Source of the DNA: Hippopus hippopus
Lineage: Eukaryota > Mollusca > Bivalvia > Cardiida > Cardiidae
Direction of reading: 5' to 3'
Assembly (NCBI GenBank): GCA_946811185.2
Contig: OX328113.1
Span: forward strand, 21,427,521 to 21,491,520
DNA length: 64,000 nucleotides
The position numbers were made by a program, and so were the translations under genes. Of this stretch, positions 57,401-62,798 are shown one piece after another; the stretch's first letter is position 1, and the number at the start of each line of letters is the position of its first letter. A model generated the notes under the pieces. It had not been told where the DNA came from, searched no databases, and saw only the letters and a program-made list of their open reading frames with translations.

Positions 57401-59111
57401 AAGGGGGTCAAATACGTTCTTTCTCCTCCACAGAGTTTCACAAACTATACCTGCCAGCGATATATACGGCCGGTAGGGGACTCGGTATTGCTATGGAATA
57501 CTATCAGAATGCTTGTTTTATTTGCATTGGAGTTCGAGGCCATTTTAACAGCGTAGGTTATATCATGATGATCAGTGCAACTGCACATGTGTTTCCTGGC
57601 TTTCTAACACCAGTACTGACAACTTTTCTCTAATGCATCAGAGCTGATAGGCAAAAAAATCACTGGAAAGAAAGTTTGCCACAACTAAGTATCAAATGTG
57701 CAACCATCAGGTCAGATATGTTAATATTTGATCCATATTTAAATTGTTGTCTGCAAATGCTTTTAATTTGGTCAAGTCAGAAGTTTTCTTGTTTAGTAAA
57801 GAGTTAACAAATTACACCATATTCAAATGTGAGACTTTTTCAGGTCAAGGATCTGGTCAGAAGGGATGACCCTTTACCACAGGATCAGTGTTGTTCCTAG
57901 GTCAAAAATAATTGGGCTCACTGGTGTTCCCCAGGGTAAAATGTTAGGGGACATTCTGTAAAACAGGAGGACAAAGACCACTTCAAATAAAGCTGACTTC
58001 ATGCCTGTAAAGTCTACTTGTATGCATGTTACTACAAACCTTGTTATAAAGAAATGGGTTTGAAAGTTTCAAAGCAGACTCACAATAAACTTAACATACC
58101 CATTAGAATAATTCACTCCTAATTATGTGAATTTGCCTGGCCACATCTGAAATTTCCTATTCTCAGGGGGGGTATTTTCATAAAAATTGAGGGAATCCAA
58201 TGGGGTGACCTAGGCTCAACACTGCATGATCCCATGTTTTTAGGACCATGAGGACGAGGGTTTTATGAAACATTGTAGGAAAAGGAGAATATATTGATAA
58301 CCAGGGTTTTCTCATTATCAAAAAAAATGTTTTCTACCCAAGATGCCTACAAAAGAGCTGTTAAAATACATCGACGTTTTCTTCGAAAATAACTGAGCTA
58401 AAAATATGGTTTCCCTCTAACCCTTTACCAGACAATTCCGTATTTTATTACCCTGAGGAATAGAGGTTTTGAAACATCACTGGAAAAGGAGAAATTGCTT
58501 GTAACAAGCAATTTCTCCTTTTCCAGTAAGATTTTCTACCCTATCAGGGAACTGCAGCCTATTTGTACTGATTTCAAATTTTTTTGTCCATGGATTCTTT
58601 TCAATTTGGAAAAGTTAACCCTTTAGCAAACAACAAAATTTAAGTCCAAATTGACAGCAATTACACCAGACAAATATGACTGAAAATATGAAATTTGTCT
58701 TTCAAAGGGCAGAAAAAAAAATGTGGGAAAAGCTGGTTACCAGCATTTTCTCCTTTTCCCACATTTTTTTTTAATTGAGCATCTTCCCTAGGGTCCTTAA
58801 AACTGGAAATTGTTTGGTAATGTTTAAAGAGTTAAAAGAAAACATGTTAAAATGTTCATAATTTTACTTTCAGTGGCTTTTCCATAGAGGTGGGTTCAGC
58901 TGCTACAGTTCTAGTTGCGTCAAATATTGGAGTTCCTATTTCTACAACACATTGTAAAGTAGGAAGTATTGTATTCGTAGGATGGTTCCGGTCTCGAGAA
59001 GGTGTTGACTGGAAGTTATTCAGAAATATAGTTATTGCATGGTTTGTAACTCTACCAATTACAGGAGGTCTTAGTGCTGCTGTCATGGCTATTTTCAAAG
59101 CTATTGTTTGA
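33265..59111 (+). CDS. Sodium-dependent phosphate transporter (SLC20/PiT family), complete CDS, 11 exons
   Basis: Plasma-membrane Na+/phosphate symporter. Coding exons: 33265-33484, 40857-40961, 45637-45777, 47282-47367, 48666-48762, 49279-49398, 50643-50699, 53498-53775, 55083-55204, 55719-55904, 58874-59111. They total 1650 bases, 549 residues plus TGA, with every phase matching and all introns GT/AG. The two inverted PiT repeats are visible: GANDVANS near residue 39 with FETLG (Glu66) in the N half, and GGNDVSN near residue 407 with FSIE (Glu476) in the C half. The Asp-Glu spacings (27 and 69) equal those recalled for human PiT2 (D28/E55 and D506/E575). The central cytoplasmic loop (about residues 250-385) is short and Ser/Thr rich; vertebrate PiTs are about 650-680 residues. 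The position of PiT2 Glu91 appears to be Asn here. Confidence 0.95.
33505..33729 (+). mobile_element. M1 element, full length
   Basis: TTGACTCTTTACCAAACAAC leads to GTTTGGTAGAGCATTAA. It sits 20 bp downstream of the exon 1 donor. Confidence 0.85.
33974..34140 (-). mobile_element. M1 element, internally deleted
   Basis: TTAACCCTTTACCACAAATT leads into a half palindrome and ends near GCAAATGCTTTCAATTCAG, where a SINE begins. Confidence 0.7.
34143..34330 (+). mobile_element. tRNA-derived SINE
   Basis: The head is GTCGGGTAGCTCAGTGTGAC with B-box GGGTTAGATACC. The body CCTCTGATGCATGTGAGAA matches the inverse of the 30225 copy. Confidence 0.7.
34358..34586 (-). mobile_element. M1 element, full length
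   Basis: CTAACTCTTTACCACACAAT leads to GTTTGGTAAAGAGTTAA. The palindrome is nearly perfect (one CCTTTGCCC change). Confidence 0.88.
34652..34966 (-). mobile_element. tRNA-derived SINE, minus strand, near full length
   Basis: A GATTGATTGATTG tract marks the inverted 3' tail. On the minus strand the head reads CCTGGTAGCTCAGTCGATAG. About 315 bp. Confidence 0.8.
35202..35385 (+). mobile_element. M1 element, right end lost
   Basis: TTAACTTTTTACCCAACAAC runs through the palindrome to CATGTTTTCTACCTCTTTCA, where a SINE begins. Confidence 0.72.
35395..35690 (+). mobile_element. tRNA-derived SINE
   Basis: The head B-box is GGTTCAAATACAAGC. The body is GGATTGATGATTTTCATTGT and the tail TGCACTGGCCACCGCAATAT, then CAAACAATCAATTG. 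Confidence 0.8.
35744..36004. mobile_element. M2 miniature element, full length
   Basis: GGCCTGCAACACGCGAAAAG and TTTTTCACGTGTTGCAGGCC are terminal inverted repeats. Both inner hairpins (TCAGCCTGCGCAGTCCGCGC) are intact. Flanked by TAAT on both sides. Confidence 0.85.
36115..36185 (+). repeat. M4 core palindrome
   Basis: GACAGTGTATGTCAAAGATC is paired with AGTCTGATCTTGATCTACAC. Confidence 0.6.
36374..36470 (-). mobile_element. M1 fragment (left half)
   Basis: TTAGCCCTTTACCAAACAGT ends at a degraded palindrome. Confidence 0.65.
36540..37830 (+). mobile_element. M1 element split by a Helentron-like insertion
   Basis: The left part runs 36540-36658, up to ATGCTGGTTATCAGTGTTTT. The right part resumes at 37752 (TTTCCTTTTCCCTCAATATT) and ends TGTGTGGGAAAAGGC. 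The insertion is in the right arm of the central palindrome. Confidence 0.82.
36659..37751 (+). mobile_element. Helentron/pearl-like element H4 with CTAG end
   Basis: The 5' end is TAGCTCCACTGGCCGAAGGC with a GTCC/GTGC microsatellite. The interior is two ~488-bp direct repeats (from 36691 and 37181). The 3' end is CTGTGGAGCGATACAGG, with a hairpin AGGCGCTCAAGCGCCT and terminal CTAG. CTAG after a hairpin is the Helitron-type 3' end. Confidence 0.7.
38210..38305 (+). mobile_element. M1 fragment
   Basis: ACCAGCATTTTCTCCTTTTT and GGATTTGTAAGGTAAAAGG mark a right half. Confidence 0.5.
38760..38988 (-). mobile_element. M1 element
   Basis: TTTTAATTCTTTTGCAAACA leads to GTCTGGTAAAGAGTATT. The palindrome is intact. 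Confidence 0.8.
39035..39247 (-). mobile_element. M1 element, one palindrome arm lost
   Basis: TTAACCCTTTACCACACAAT leads to CGTGGTAAAGGGCTAA. Confidence 0.8.
39294..39522 (-). mobile_element. M1 element, full length, best-preserved type
   Basis: TTAAACCTTTACCACACAAT leads to GTTTGGTAAAGAGTTAA. Internally it is close to the copies at 701 and 44238, suggesting a younger subfamily. Confidence 0.9.
39590..39814 (+). mobile_element. M1 element
   Basis: CTTTACCTCAAGATTCAAAT leads to GTGTGGTAAAGGGGTTAA. Its TTAA (39811-39814) is shared with the next copy. Confidence 0.8.
39811..40032 (-). mobile_element. M1 element sharing TTAA with its neighbour
   Basis: TTAACCCTGCTCCAAACAGT runs to a decayed right end TAGCCTCTTGTACACAG. 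Confidence 0.75.
40047..40276 (+). mobile_element. M1 element, full length
   Basis: TTAACTCTTTACCAAATGAC leads to GTTTGGTAAAGGGTTAA, with TTAA at both ends. Confidence 0.9.
40319..40645. mobile_element. Foldback element with >60-bp inverted ends
   Basis: The left arm is AAGCCCCTATAGCGGCCAAA and on, GGTGTTAAAATGCATTGAAA. The right arm is its complement, ending TTTGGCTGCTATTGGGGCTT. An inner inverted pair (ATAACAAATTGTTAT type) is present. Confidence 0.8.
40650..40815 (-). mobile_element. M1 fragment
   Basis: AGGCTTTTGAAAACATTGAG through GTCTGCAAAAATTTACAAAA. It ends about 40 bp before PiT exon 2. Confidence 0.6.
40857..40961 (+). CDS. PiT exon 2
   Basis: The acceptor is ctgtttcag; the donor GTTTGT is a weaker consensus. 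It encodes [20 protein letters not shown], then [15 protein letters not shown], the loop and helix after the first PiT motif. Phase 1 at both ends. Confidence 0.92.
41311..41539 (-). mobile_element. M1 element, full length
   Basis: TTAACTCTTTACCAAACAAT leads to TTTAGTAAAGAGTTAA. A right-end fragment of another copy precedes it at 41190-41270. Confidence 0.87.
41662..42585 (+). mobile_element. Helentron/pearl-like element H5
   Basis: It has the same ends as H1 (TAGCTCCACTGGCCAAAGGC; GCCAGTGGAGTGATACAGGG; hairpin, then CTTG). The interior holds about four ~170-bp repeats (GGGGTCAAATTTGGCCC type). In the PiT intron. Confidence 0.65.
43078..43211 (-). mobile_element. M1 fragment (right half)
   Basis: TACATTCTCCTTTTCCCACA leads to TTGATTGGTAAAGAGG. 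Confidence 0.65.
43299..43326 (+). pseudogene. Relic of the 5' part of PiT exon 3
   Basis: It matches the first 28 bases of the exon at 45637 with two differences (SCVWVIVAS against SCVWMIVAS). The acceptor AG is changed (ACAC instead of ACAG). The match fades after 28 bases. Confidence 0.7.
44238..44466 (-). mobile_element. M1 element, full length
   Basis: TTAACCCATTACCACACAAT leads to GTTTGGTAATGAGTTAA, with TTAA at both ends. The central palindrome is perfect by eye. Confidence 0.92.
45520..45608 (+). pseudogene. Relic of the 3' part of PiT exon 3
   Basis: The translation [20 protein letters not shown] mirrors [20 protein letters not shown] of the real exon, which starts 28 bp downstream. 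An 8-bp insertion (TTGCTAGA type) then shifts the frame. Confidence 0.8.
45637..45777 (+). CDS. PiT exon 3
   Basis: The acceptor is catttacag and the donor GTATGT. It encodes [20 protein letters not shown], then [20 protein letters not shown] and TTLGMIG. [12 protein letters not shown] and GFSLVAKG are strongly conserved in PiT proteins. Confidence 0.95.
45963..46190 (+). mobile_element. M1 element, full length
   Basis: TTAACCCTTTACCAGACGAC leads to TGTATAAAAGGGTTAA, with TTAA at both ends. Confidence 0.88.
46796..46910 (-). mobile_element. M1 half-copy
   Basis: GCTTAACCTTTTTGCAAATA leads to GGGACAATGCTGGTAACC. Confidence 0.65.
46916..47149 (-). mobile_element. M1 element, full length
   Basis: TTAATCCTTTACCTGACAAT leads to TGTGTGGTAAAGGGTTGAA. 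A right-end fragment follows (47150-47242), 40 bp before exon 4. Confidence 0.83.
47282..47367 (+). CDS. PiT exon 4
   Basis: The acceptor is attacag and the donor GTAAGT. It encodes [20 protein letters not shown], then [19 protein letters not shown] is a PiT hallmark. Ends in phase 0. Confidence 0.95.
47425..47705 (+). mobile_element. tRNA-derived SINE
   Basis: The B-box is GGTTCGATCCC. The body is GGATTGATGATAGTCATTAC and the tail CTTGATGCCTCGATATAACT, then TTGAAAACGGCGTAAAACAC. It starts about 60 bp after the exon 4 donor. Confidence 0.8.
48003..48066 (+). repeat. M4 core, diverged
   Basis: TACAAGATTAGATTGCACAT is paired with GTACAGTCTAATTTTTGAC. A similar core lies at 44808-44876. Confidence 0.45.
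48363..48570 (+). mobile_element. M1 element, diverged
   Basis: GATAACAAAATTTAGGCCCA runs through a mutated palindrome (GCTAGCCAAAAGC) to CATTTGTACAGG. Confidence 0.65.
48666..48762 (+). CDS. PiT exon 5
   Basis: The acceptor is ttttgcag and the donor GTGAGT. It encodes [20 protein letters not shown], then [12 protein letters not shown], the TM after the first repeat. Ends one base into a leucine codon. Confidence 0.93.
48782..48975 (+). mobile_element. M1 element, diverged
   Basis: TTAACTATTTGCTTAACAAC leads to TGTTTGATAATGGATTAA. The palindrome is mostly lost. Confidence 0.65.
49279..49398 (+). CDS. PiT exon 6
   Basis: The acceptor is ggttgcag and the donor GTGAGT. It encodes [20 protein letters not shown], then [19 protein letters not shown]: a helix followed by the start of the large cytoplasmic loop. 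Confidence 0.93.
49615..49825 (-). mobile_element. M1 element, diverged
   Basis: ACCCTGACAGAGAATACTTT runs through GGAAGAAGAAAATGCTGGTA to TTTGGAAGAGTCC. Confidence 0.65.
50095..50255. repeat. Foldback relic related to 23380-23515
   Basis: TTTTCACTTTTGGCTGTGCC, ACTAATGAAAATATTACAGA and TGTTCACTTAATGAAACATA match the 23.4-kb element's right side. Confidence 0.55.
50460..50630. mobile_element. Foldback element
   Basis: TTTATTTCATCAGCTTGTGG and its complement CCACAAGCTGATGAAATAAA are the ends. The long arms include GGGGAAATATTTGCC and AAAGGGAAAGG. The centre is CGTGCCTTACGGCACTC. It ends about 12 bp before PiT exon 7. Confidence 0.82.
50643..50699 (+). CDS. PiT exon 7 (57 bp)
   Basis: The acceptor is ctttttcag and the donor GTAAGT. 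It encodes [19 protein letters not shown] with the flanking split codons, an acidic part of the cytoplasmic loop. The length is a multiple of three with phase 1 at both ends, so skipping would keep the frame. Confidence 0.85.
50713..50835 (+). mobile_element. M1 fragment (left half)
   Basis: TTATTCCTTTACCAAACCAC runs to a broken palindrome, 13 bp after the exon 7 donor. Confidence 0.6.
50981..52201. mobile_element. hAT-like DNA transposon remnant, 1.2 kb
   Basis: Terminal inverted repeats are CAGGGCTTTTTTTCC and GGAAAAAAAGCCCTG. AATTC flanks both ends (50976-50980 and 52202-52206). Subterminal AATTGGGAA motifs recur. The minus strand has two short open frames (51722-51982, 51413-51616), possibly remains of a transposase gene. 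The TIR style suggests hAT; a clear 8-bp target duplication is not seen. Confidence 0.6.
52551..53099. mobile_element. Non-autonomous element with TTTAAAGGTGG ends
   Basis: The inverted ends are TTTAAAGGTGGCCCTTCAGA and AAATCTAAATACCCACCTTT (imperfect). The interior is AT-rich with an 81-codon open frame of no known family. Confidence 0.5.
53208..53436 (-). mobile_element. M1 element, full length
   Basis: TTAACCCTTTACTACACAAT leads to TTTTGGTAAAAAGTTAA. Another right-end fragment precedes it at 53125-53207. Confidence 0.87.
53498..53775 (+). CDS. PiT exon 8, cytoplasmic loop
   Basis: The acceptor is atttttacag and the donor is GTTTGT (the same unusual donor as exon 2). It encodes 92 polar residues with [20 protein letters not shown] near the end and a C-rich patch ([10 protein letters not shown]), the least conserved part of PiTs. 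Phosphorylation is plausible but only inferred. Confidence 0.88.
53968..54650. mobile_element. DNA transposon remnant with TACTGTTTTTTCTGGACAATA ends
   Basis: Left GTTTTTTCTGGACAATAGGC and right GGCTTATTGTCTGGAAAATA are inverted partners. TA flanks both ends. This resembles the mariner-type repeats with TTTTCC(G/A)GAC ends known in many animals. Confidence 0.55.
54838..55033 (+). mobile_element. M1 element, left end decayed
   Basis: CTTACCAAAGTATTTGCAGA leads to GTTTGGTAAAGGGTT. It ends 50 bp before exon 9. Confidence 0.72.
55083..55204 (+). CDS. PiT exon 9
   Basis: The acceptor is tttgtag and the donor GTTAGT. It encodes [20 protein letters not shown], then [20 protein letters not shown], the second PiT motif, whose asparagine falls in exon 10. 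Ends two bases into a serine codon. Confidence 0.95.
55432..55694 (+). mobile_element. M3 miniature element, full length
   Basis: TTGAGCCATGCTCTGTGAAA and CCTGTTAACAGAGCATTGCTCA-type ends. It fills most of intron 9 and ends 24 bp before exon 10. Confidence 0.8.
55719..55904 (+). CDS. PiT exon 10
   Basis: The acceptor is attttacag and the donor GTATAA. It encodes [20 protein letters not shown], then a helix ([20 protein letters not shown]) and [12 protein letters not shown], all typical of the PiT C-terminal repeat. Confidence 0.95.
55934..56050 (-). mobile_element. M1 half-copy
   Basis: TTAACCCCTTTATCACATTA through GTAAGTAGCATTTTGTC. It is followed by the H6 element. Confidence 0.65.
56069..57000 (+). 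mobile_element. Helentron/pearl-like element H6, different family, with 160-bp tandem repeats
   Basis: The 5' end TAGTCCCCTACTGGCGAAGC contains an inverted GTCCCCT/AGGGGAC pair and is followed by a GTCT microsatellite (56117-56152). Five copies of a ~160-bp unit (CTAAACGCTGGCAGATATTG; CCACTGATTTTTGACGAAAT) run 56165-56972. The 3' end was not recognised and may lie nearer 57270. Confidence 0.6.
57540..57725 (-). mobile_element. tRNA-derived SINE, minus strand, partial
   Basis: ATGATGATCAGTGCAACTGC and CTAATGCATCAGAGCTGATA match the 30225 copy. The head is decayed. An M1 right-end fragment follows (57730-57808). Confidence 0.6.
58218..58345 (-). mobile_element. M1 fragment
   Basis: ACTGCATGATCCCATGTTTT runs to a mutated palindrome (AACCAGGGTTTTCTC). 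Confidence 0.55.
58418..58618 (-). mobile_element. M1 element
   Basis: CTAACCCTTTACCAGACAAT runs to TTTGGAAAAGTTAA. The palindrome is variant: GAGAAATTGCTTGTAACAAG and its complement. Confidence 0.78.
58615..58835 (+). mobile_element. M1 element sharing TTAA with its neighbour
   Basis: TTAACCCTTTAGCAAACAAC leads to TTTGGTAATGTTTAAAGAGTTAA-like end. It lies 39 bp before the last PiT exon. Confidence 0.78.
58874..59111 (+). CDS. PiT exon 11, last coding exon
   Basis: The acceptor is actttcag. It encodes [40 protein letters not shown], then [20 protein letters not shown] and a final helix ending FKAIV before TGA. [17 protein letters not shown] is invariant in PiTs. No AATAAA was seen nearby. 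Confidence 0.96.
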
Positions 59112-59497
59112 TTGGTTGATTTGTAAATGATGTACTATTATGCCATAATGTACAATTTATATACTGAACCAAAACTGAACTTTGGTGAAGTAGGTGCAAC
59201 AACTCCAAAGATACATGTACCTATTGATTGTGTATTCATGCACACTTGGGGCAATTAAGCAAACCTGCACTACTTTTCAGAGCTGGTCTGTTAAATCTAA
59301 AGGACCTAACTCAAGTTAGGTCTTACTGCCACTGGATCTCAATTTGTTTTTGCAAAATAGGGCCTTAGTGCTTGATATTTTGCAATAGTCAAATGAAATG
59401 AAAACTAATCCATCACAACAAAAATGTAAAAACTACAATGAGAGCAATGTGGCATGCTGAATGGCCCAGATGCTGGCAAGTTGCAGCACTAGTAGGT

Positions 59498-59580
59498 TGG
59501 CCAAGTCTGAGTGGCACAGTGGTAAAGCATAAGTATTGTAATCCAGTTGATGCAAGTGTGAATCTCGGCATAGCCAAAAT
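59498..59580 (+). mobile_element. tRNA-like SINE head
   Basis: GTCTGAGTGGCACAGTGGTA (A-box) is followed by GTGAATCTCGGC (weak B-box). Confidence 0.45.
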
Positions 59581-59659
59581 CATAATTGTCATATCCAGTC
59601 GGTCTTTATGGAGCAAAACTTGAATGCCACTGGTTATAGTCTCTGCTCCTACCTCCTTT

Positions 59660-59828
59660 GAACCCCTTAGCAAGTCATTCCATATTTTAACAGCCCTGGG
59701 GAAGAAGGTTTTTGGAAACATTATTAGAAAAGGATAAAACGCTGGTAACCAGCATTTTCTTTTCTCACAATGTTTTCAAGTCAGCTTTAGTGTCATTAAA
59801 ACACACAATTGTTTGGTAAAGGGTCAAG
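59660..59828. mobile_element. M1 element made of two opposite halves
   Basis: The left half is minus-type (CCTTAGCAAGTCATTCCATA) and the right half plus-type (CATTAAAACACACAATTGTT, GGTAAAGGGTCAA), so the whole is symmetrical. Confidence 0.6.
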
Positions 59829-59862
59829 TGCTTCTTAACAAACTGTCTTTATGACATTACAT

Positions 59863-60088
59863 TCAACCCTTTACCAAACGACAAAATTTTAGACTTGTCC
59901 ATTTTGAAAGCATTTGCAGATGACAAAATGAATGTAGCTCAACTAGTGAAATTTGTTTTTGGAAGGGCAGAAAACATTGTGGGAAAAAAGAAAATGCTGG
60001 CTAGCAGATTTTCTTCTTTTCCCACAATATTTTCAGAGGTTTCTTTTTTAGGGTTGTTAAAACTCCAGATTGTGTGGTAGAAGGTAAA
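59863..60088 (+). mobile_element. M1 element
   Basis: TTCAACCCTTTACCAAACGA leads to GTGTGGTAGAAGGTAAA. Confidence 0.83.
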
Positions 60089-60309
60089 CCCTTTACCAAA
60101 CCATTTCATGTTTTAATGACCCTGGGAATGAGAACTTTTGAAAAAATGTTGGGAAAAGAAAAAATGGTGGTAACTAGCATTCTCTCCTTTTCCCACAATG
60201 CTTTCTACCTGTTCAAAAACAATTTCAATCATTTGAGGTACATTTAGGTTGTCGACTGCAACTATGCAGAAAAGGACAAGCTTAAAATTTTGCTGTCTTG
60301 CAAAGTAGT
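60085..60309 (-). mobile_element. M1 element abutting its neighbour
   Basis: TAAACCCTTTACCAAACCAT leads to GCTGTCTTGCAAAGTAG. The two copies share TAAA, a probable mutated TTAA. Confidence 0.78.
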
Positions 60310-60394
60310 ACTCCTAAGTATCTTTTGATTAACTTCATTATTTTAATTCTGCTCTATAATTGTTTGAAAAAAAAGCTACATTTCTAAACTCTTT

Positions 60395-60610
60395 TGGATA
60401 GGAAACTGTTAGTATTGTCTAAATTGAAAGCTTGTGCAGACAACAAATTATATATGGCTCAGTTGATGGGATTCAATATTTTAATGGGTGAAAAACATTC
60501 TGAGAAAAGAAGAAAATGCTGGTTATCAGCATCTTCTTATTTTTCAATAGTGTTTCAAAAGCCTTTTTCCTCAGGGTCGTTTAAACATTGGAATGTTTGG
60601 TATACAGTGA
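60395..60610 (+). mobile_element. M1 element, diverged
   Basis: GATAGGAAACTGTTAGTATT leads to GGAATGTTTGGTATACAG. Confidence 0.65.
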
Positions 60611-60700
60611 AATGAAGCAAAAATTCCGTTTTTGGTTCAGTATAGAATAAATTTCCAGCTGGATTGTTCAAAGCTGGGACCAGAGAGTTCAATGCAACGC

Positions 60701-60820
60701 TAAACCCCTTAACCAGAAAACAACATTGTAGACTTTTCCATACAAAAAAAGCATTATGCAATATGCAGACAACTCGAACTGATGAGATTCGTCCTGCATT
60801 TGAAAGGGTAGAGATTAAGG
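60701..60820 (+). mobile_element. M1 fragment
   Basis: AACCCCTTAACCAGAAAACA runs to ATTTGAAAGGGTAGAGAT. The palindrome is missing. Confidence 0.55.
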
Positions 60821-60866
60821 TAGTCCATTCATTATTAAATTATGATCATGATCTTTCAGGTGGTCA

Positions 60867-61012
60867 TTAACTCTTTACCAAACAACAAAATTTTAGAACT
60901 GTGACTCAGAAATTAAAATCTGTTGTTGGAAAGTTTTCTCCTTTTCCAACAATGTTTTCACAAGGCTTTTCCTCCAGGATGTTAAAACTCGAGATTGTGT
61001 GGTAAAGGGTTA
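60867..61012 (+). mobile_element. M1 element with one palindrome arm deleted
   Basis: TTAACTCTTTACCAAACAAC leads to GTGTGGTAAAGGGTTAA. The left palindrome arm is gone, so no hairpin remains. Confidence 0.82.
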
Positions 61013-61026
61013 AGAGTTCATTGCAG

Positions 61027-61083
61027 ATGCAAGCATTCAATGAGCTGGATATATGCCATGGGTCATTGAAGGCTTGCATCTGC
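61027..61083. ncRNA. Pre-miRNA-like hairpin (candidate)
   Basis: The arm TGCAGATGCAAGC plus TTCAATGA is complementary to TCATTGAA plus GCTTGCATCTGCA, with one to two unpaired bases and a ~20-nt loop. It starts just after an M1 element. No homology known. Confidence 0.25.
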
Positions 61084-61469
61084 ACTGAAATCTTTATGAC
61101 CTTATTAAGGATTATATTCAAGATTTTATGATAGATGGATTACATAATTGTACAATTGAACTAATGGTGTTTGATGCCTCTGTCAAGAACTTTTCATGCA
61201 TATCAAAGTGTCAGCTTTCTTAAGCATGTGTTTCTGGGTTTTCACTGGAATTAGGTTTTGGACTGTGCCTTGCCCTGCAACATGATACTCAAATGAAAAC
61301 TGACTGAAATAGTGGGGAAAAGAGAAAATGTTGTCAATCACTATTTTCTCCTTTTCCAATTGTTATCAAAAGTCTTAATTTTCAGGGTTGTTTACTGTAT
61401 AGATGCATGTATTTTTTTTCCCTCAAAGAATCAGGTGGTTACATTCAGTATTACTTCATAACCAGCTAC

Positions 61470-61708
61470 ATTAAGTTTTTACCAAACACAAAAACTCTAG
61501 ACTTGTCTAAATTGTAAGCATTTGCAGACAATGAATAAGAAGTAGCCAAATTAATGATTTCTGTCCTTTGAAGGATTGAAAACATTGCAGTAAAAGGAGA
61601 AAATACTGATTACCAGCATTTTCTCCAGCATTTTCTCCTTTTCCTACAATGTTTTCAAAGGCCTTCTTCCTCAAGGCAGCTAGAACTCAAGATTGTTTTG
61701 TGAAGAGT
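61470..61708 (+). mobile_element. M1 element
   Basis: TTAAGTTTTTACCAAACACA leads to TTGTTTTGTGAAGAGTCG. It has an extra duplicated CCAGCATTTTCTCC in the right arm. Confidence 0.75.
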
Positions 61709-61954
61709 CGGAGAAGATAATAGGTTGAAAGGATATGTGTTAGAGAGAAACTGGAGGGAGTTCTTTGTTAATGAATGTTTTGATAAAAGAGCATTCTAGA
61801 TTCATGGTTTTAAATGTAAATTGGTATTCTATGAACCATTTGTGCAAAAAAACCATCAATCTTGGGTGCACAAACTATGCTAGGTACAGCTCATTGTGGG
61901 GCAAAGTTCCTATTTTTGAAAGCTCTGACAAGCCTCAGCATCTGTGTAGGTATT

Positions 61955-62147
61955 TGTCACCAAACAACATAGTTTAGACTTTCCCACATTGAAAAGATTT
62001 GCAGATGACAGATACAATGTGTAGCACATGATGTATTCAGACGTGTAGAAAACATCATCGGAAAAGGAGAAAATGCTGGGTATTTTGTCACCTGCAGAAG
62101 CTTTGAATTTGGTTGAGTCTAAAACTTTGTTATTTGGTAGAGAGGTA
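61955..62147 (+). mobile_element. M1 chimera
   Basis: A plus-type left half (CACCAAACAACATAGTTTAG) is joined to a minus-type right end (TATTTGGTAGAGAGGTAA). Confidence 0.6.
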
Positions 62148-62586
62148 AGACAGTAAACCATACTTGGGATAGCATGAGAAGTAAGAGCTCAAATGAGCAG
62201 TACTCTTTTTTCAACTCTATTTGTAAAGGTCATTTGTTAAAGAGACATCAGTGTGAATATTTTTTGTTGGGTAGCTTATTTTTATTGTATAGATTTTTTT
62301 TTCTCTTTAAAATAGAATTCTCTATATCATATGTGCTCAATGAAGTATGTGCTAATTTTTGTAATCTTACAGTTCAACCCTTTACTCTTTAAAGGGCAAA
62401 TCAACAAGTTTCAGATATGGTTAATTTTCAAATCTACACTTATCAAATAGTAACCTGGTAATGTTGTAATTAGAAAAAAAAATTAGTAAAAGTACTTTTT
62501 ATCAATTTATATTTCTGCTTATTAATTTTTATTGCATCGCTTATCTCCCTTACTTATTGTTGCGTCCCTTGATTTGTGACGTCATA

Positions 62587-62798
62587 GGAGAGCTTGTTTC
62601 AATGTGGACGTTGTTTACGATAGTGAACTGAGCAATATTGAAGACGAAGAAATAGACGATTCTGGGCCGGCAAGGCCGTACATGTACGAGCCAATTTTTA
62701 AAGAAACTTATTAAGTTTCTGAGGATGAGGATGAAAGTTACTTTTCGCCCACTGATGACGAAAATGACGATGTTGTGCCGGACGTTTCAACGTGTTGA
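62587..62798 (+). pseudogene. Fragment of an unidentified acidic coding exon with an in-frame stop
   Basis: The frame reads RACFNVDVVYDSELSNIEDE, then EIDDSGPARPYMYEPIFKET, Y, stop, then VSEDEDESYFSPTDDENDDV before a second stop. Sequence preceding it (GTCATAG) could be an acceptor. The PYMYEP motif in an acidic context resembles the N-terminal region of invertebrate proteins often linked to transposons. The stop TAA suggests a decayed copy or an unrecognised splice site. Confidence 0.35.
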
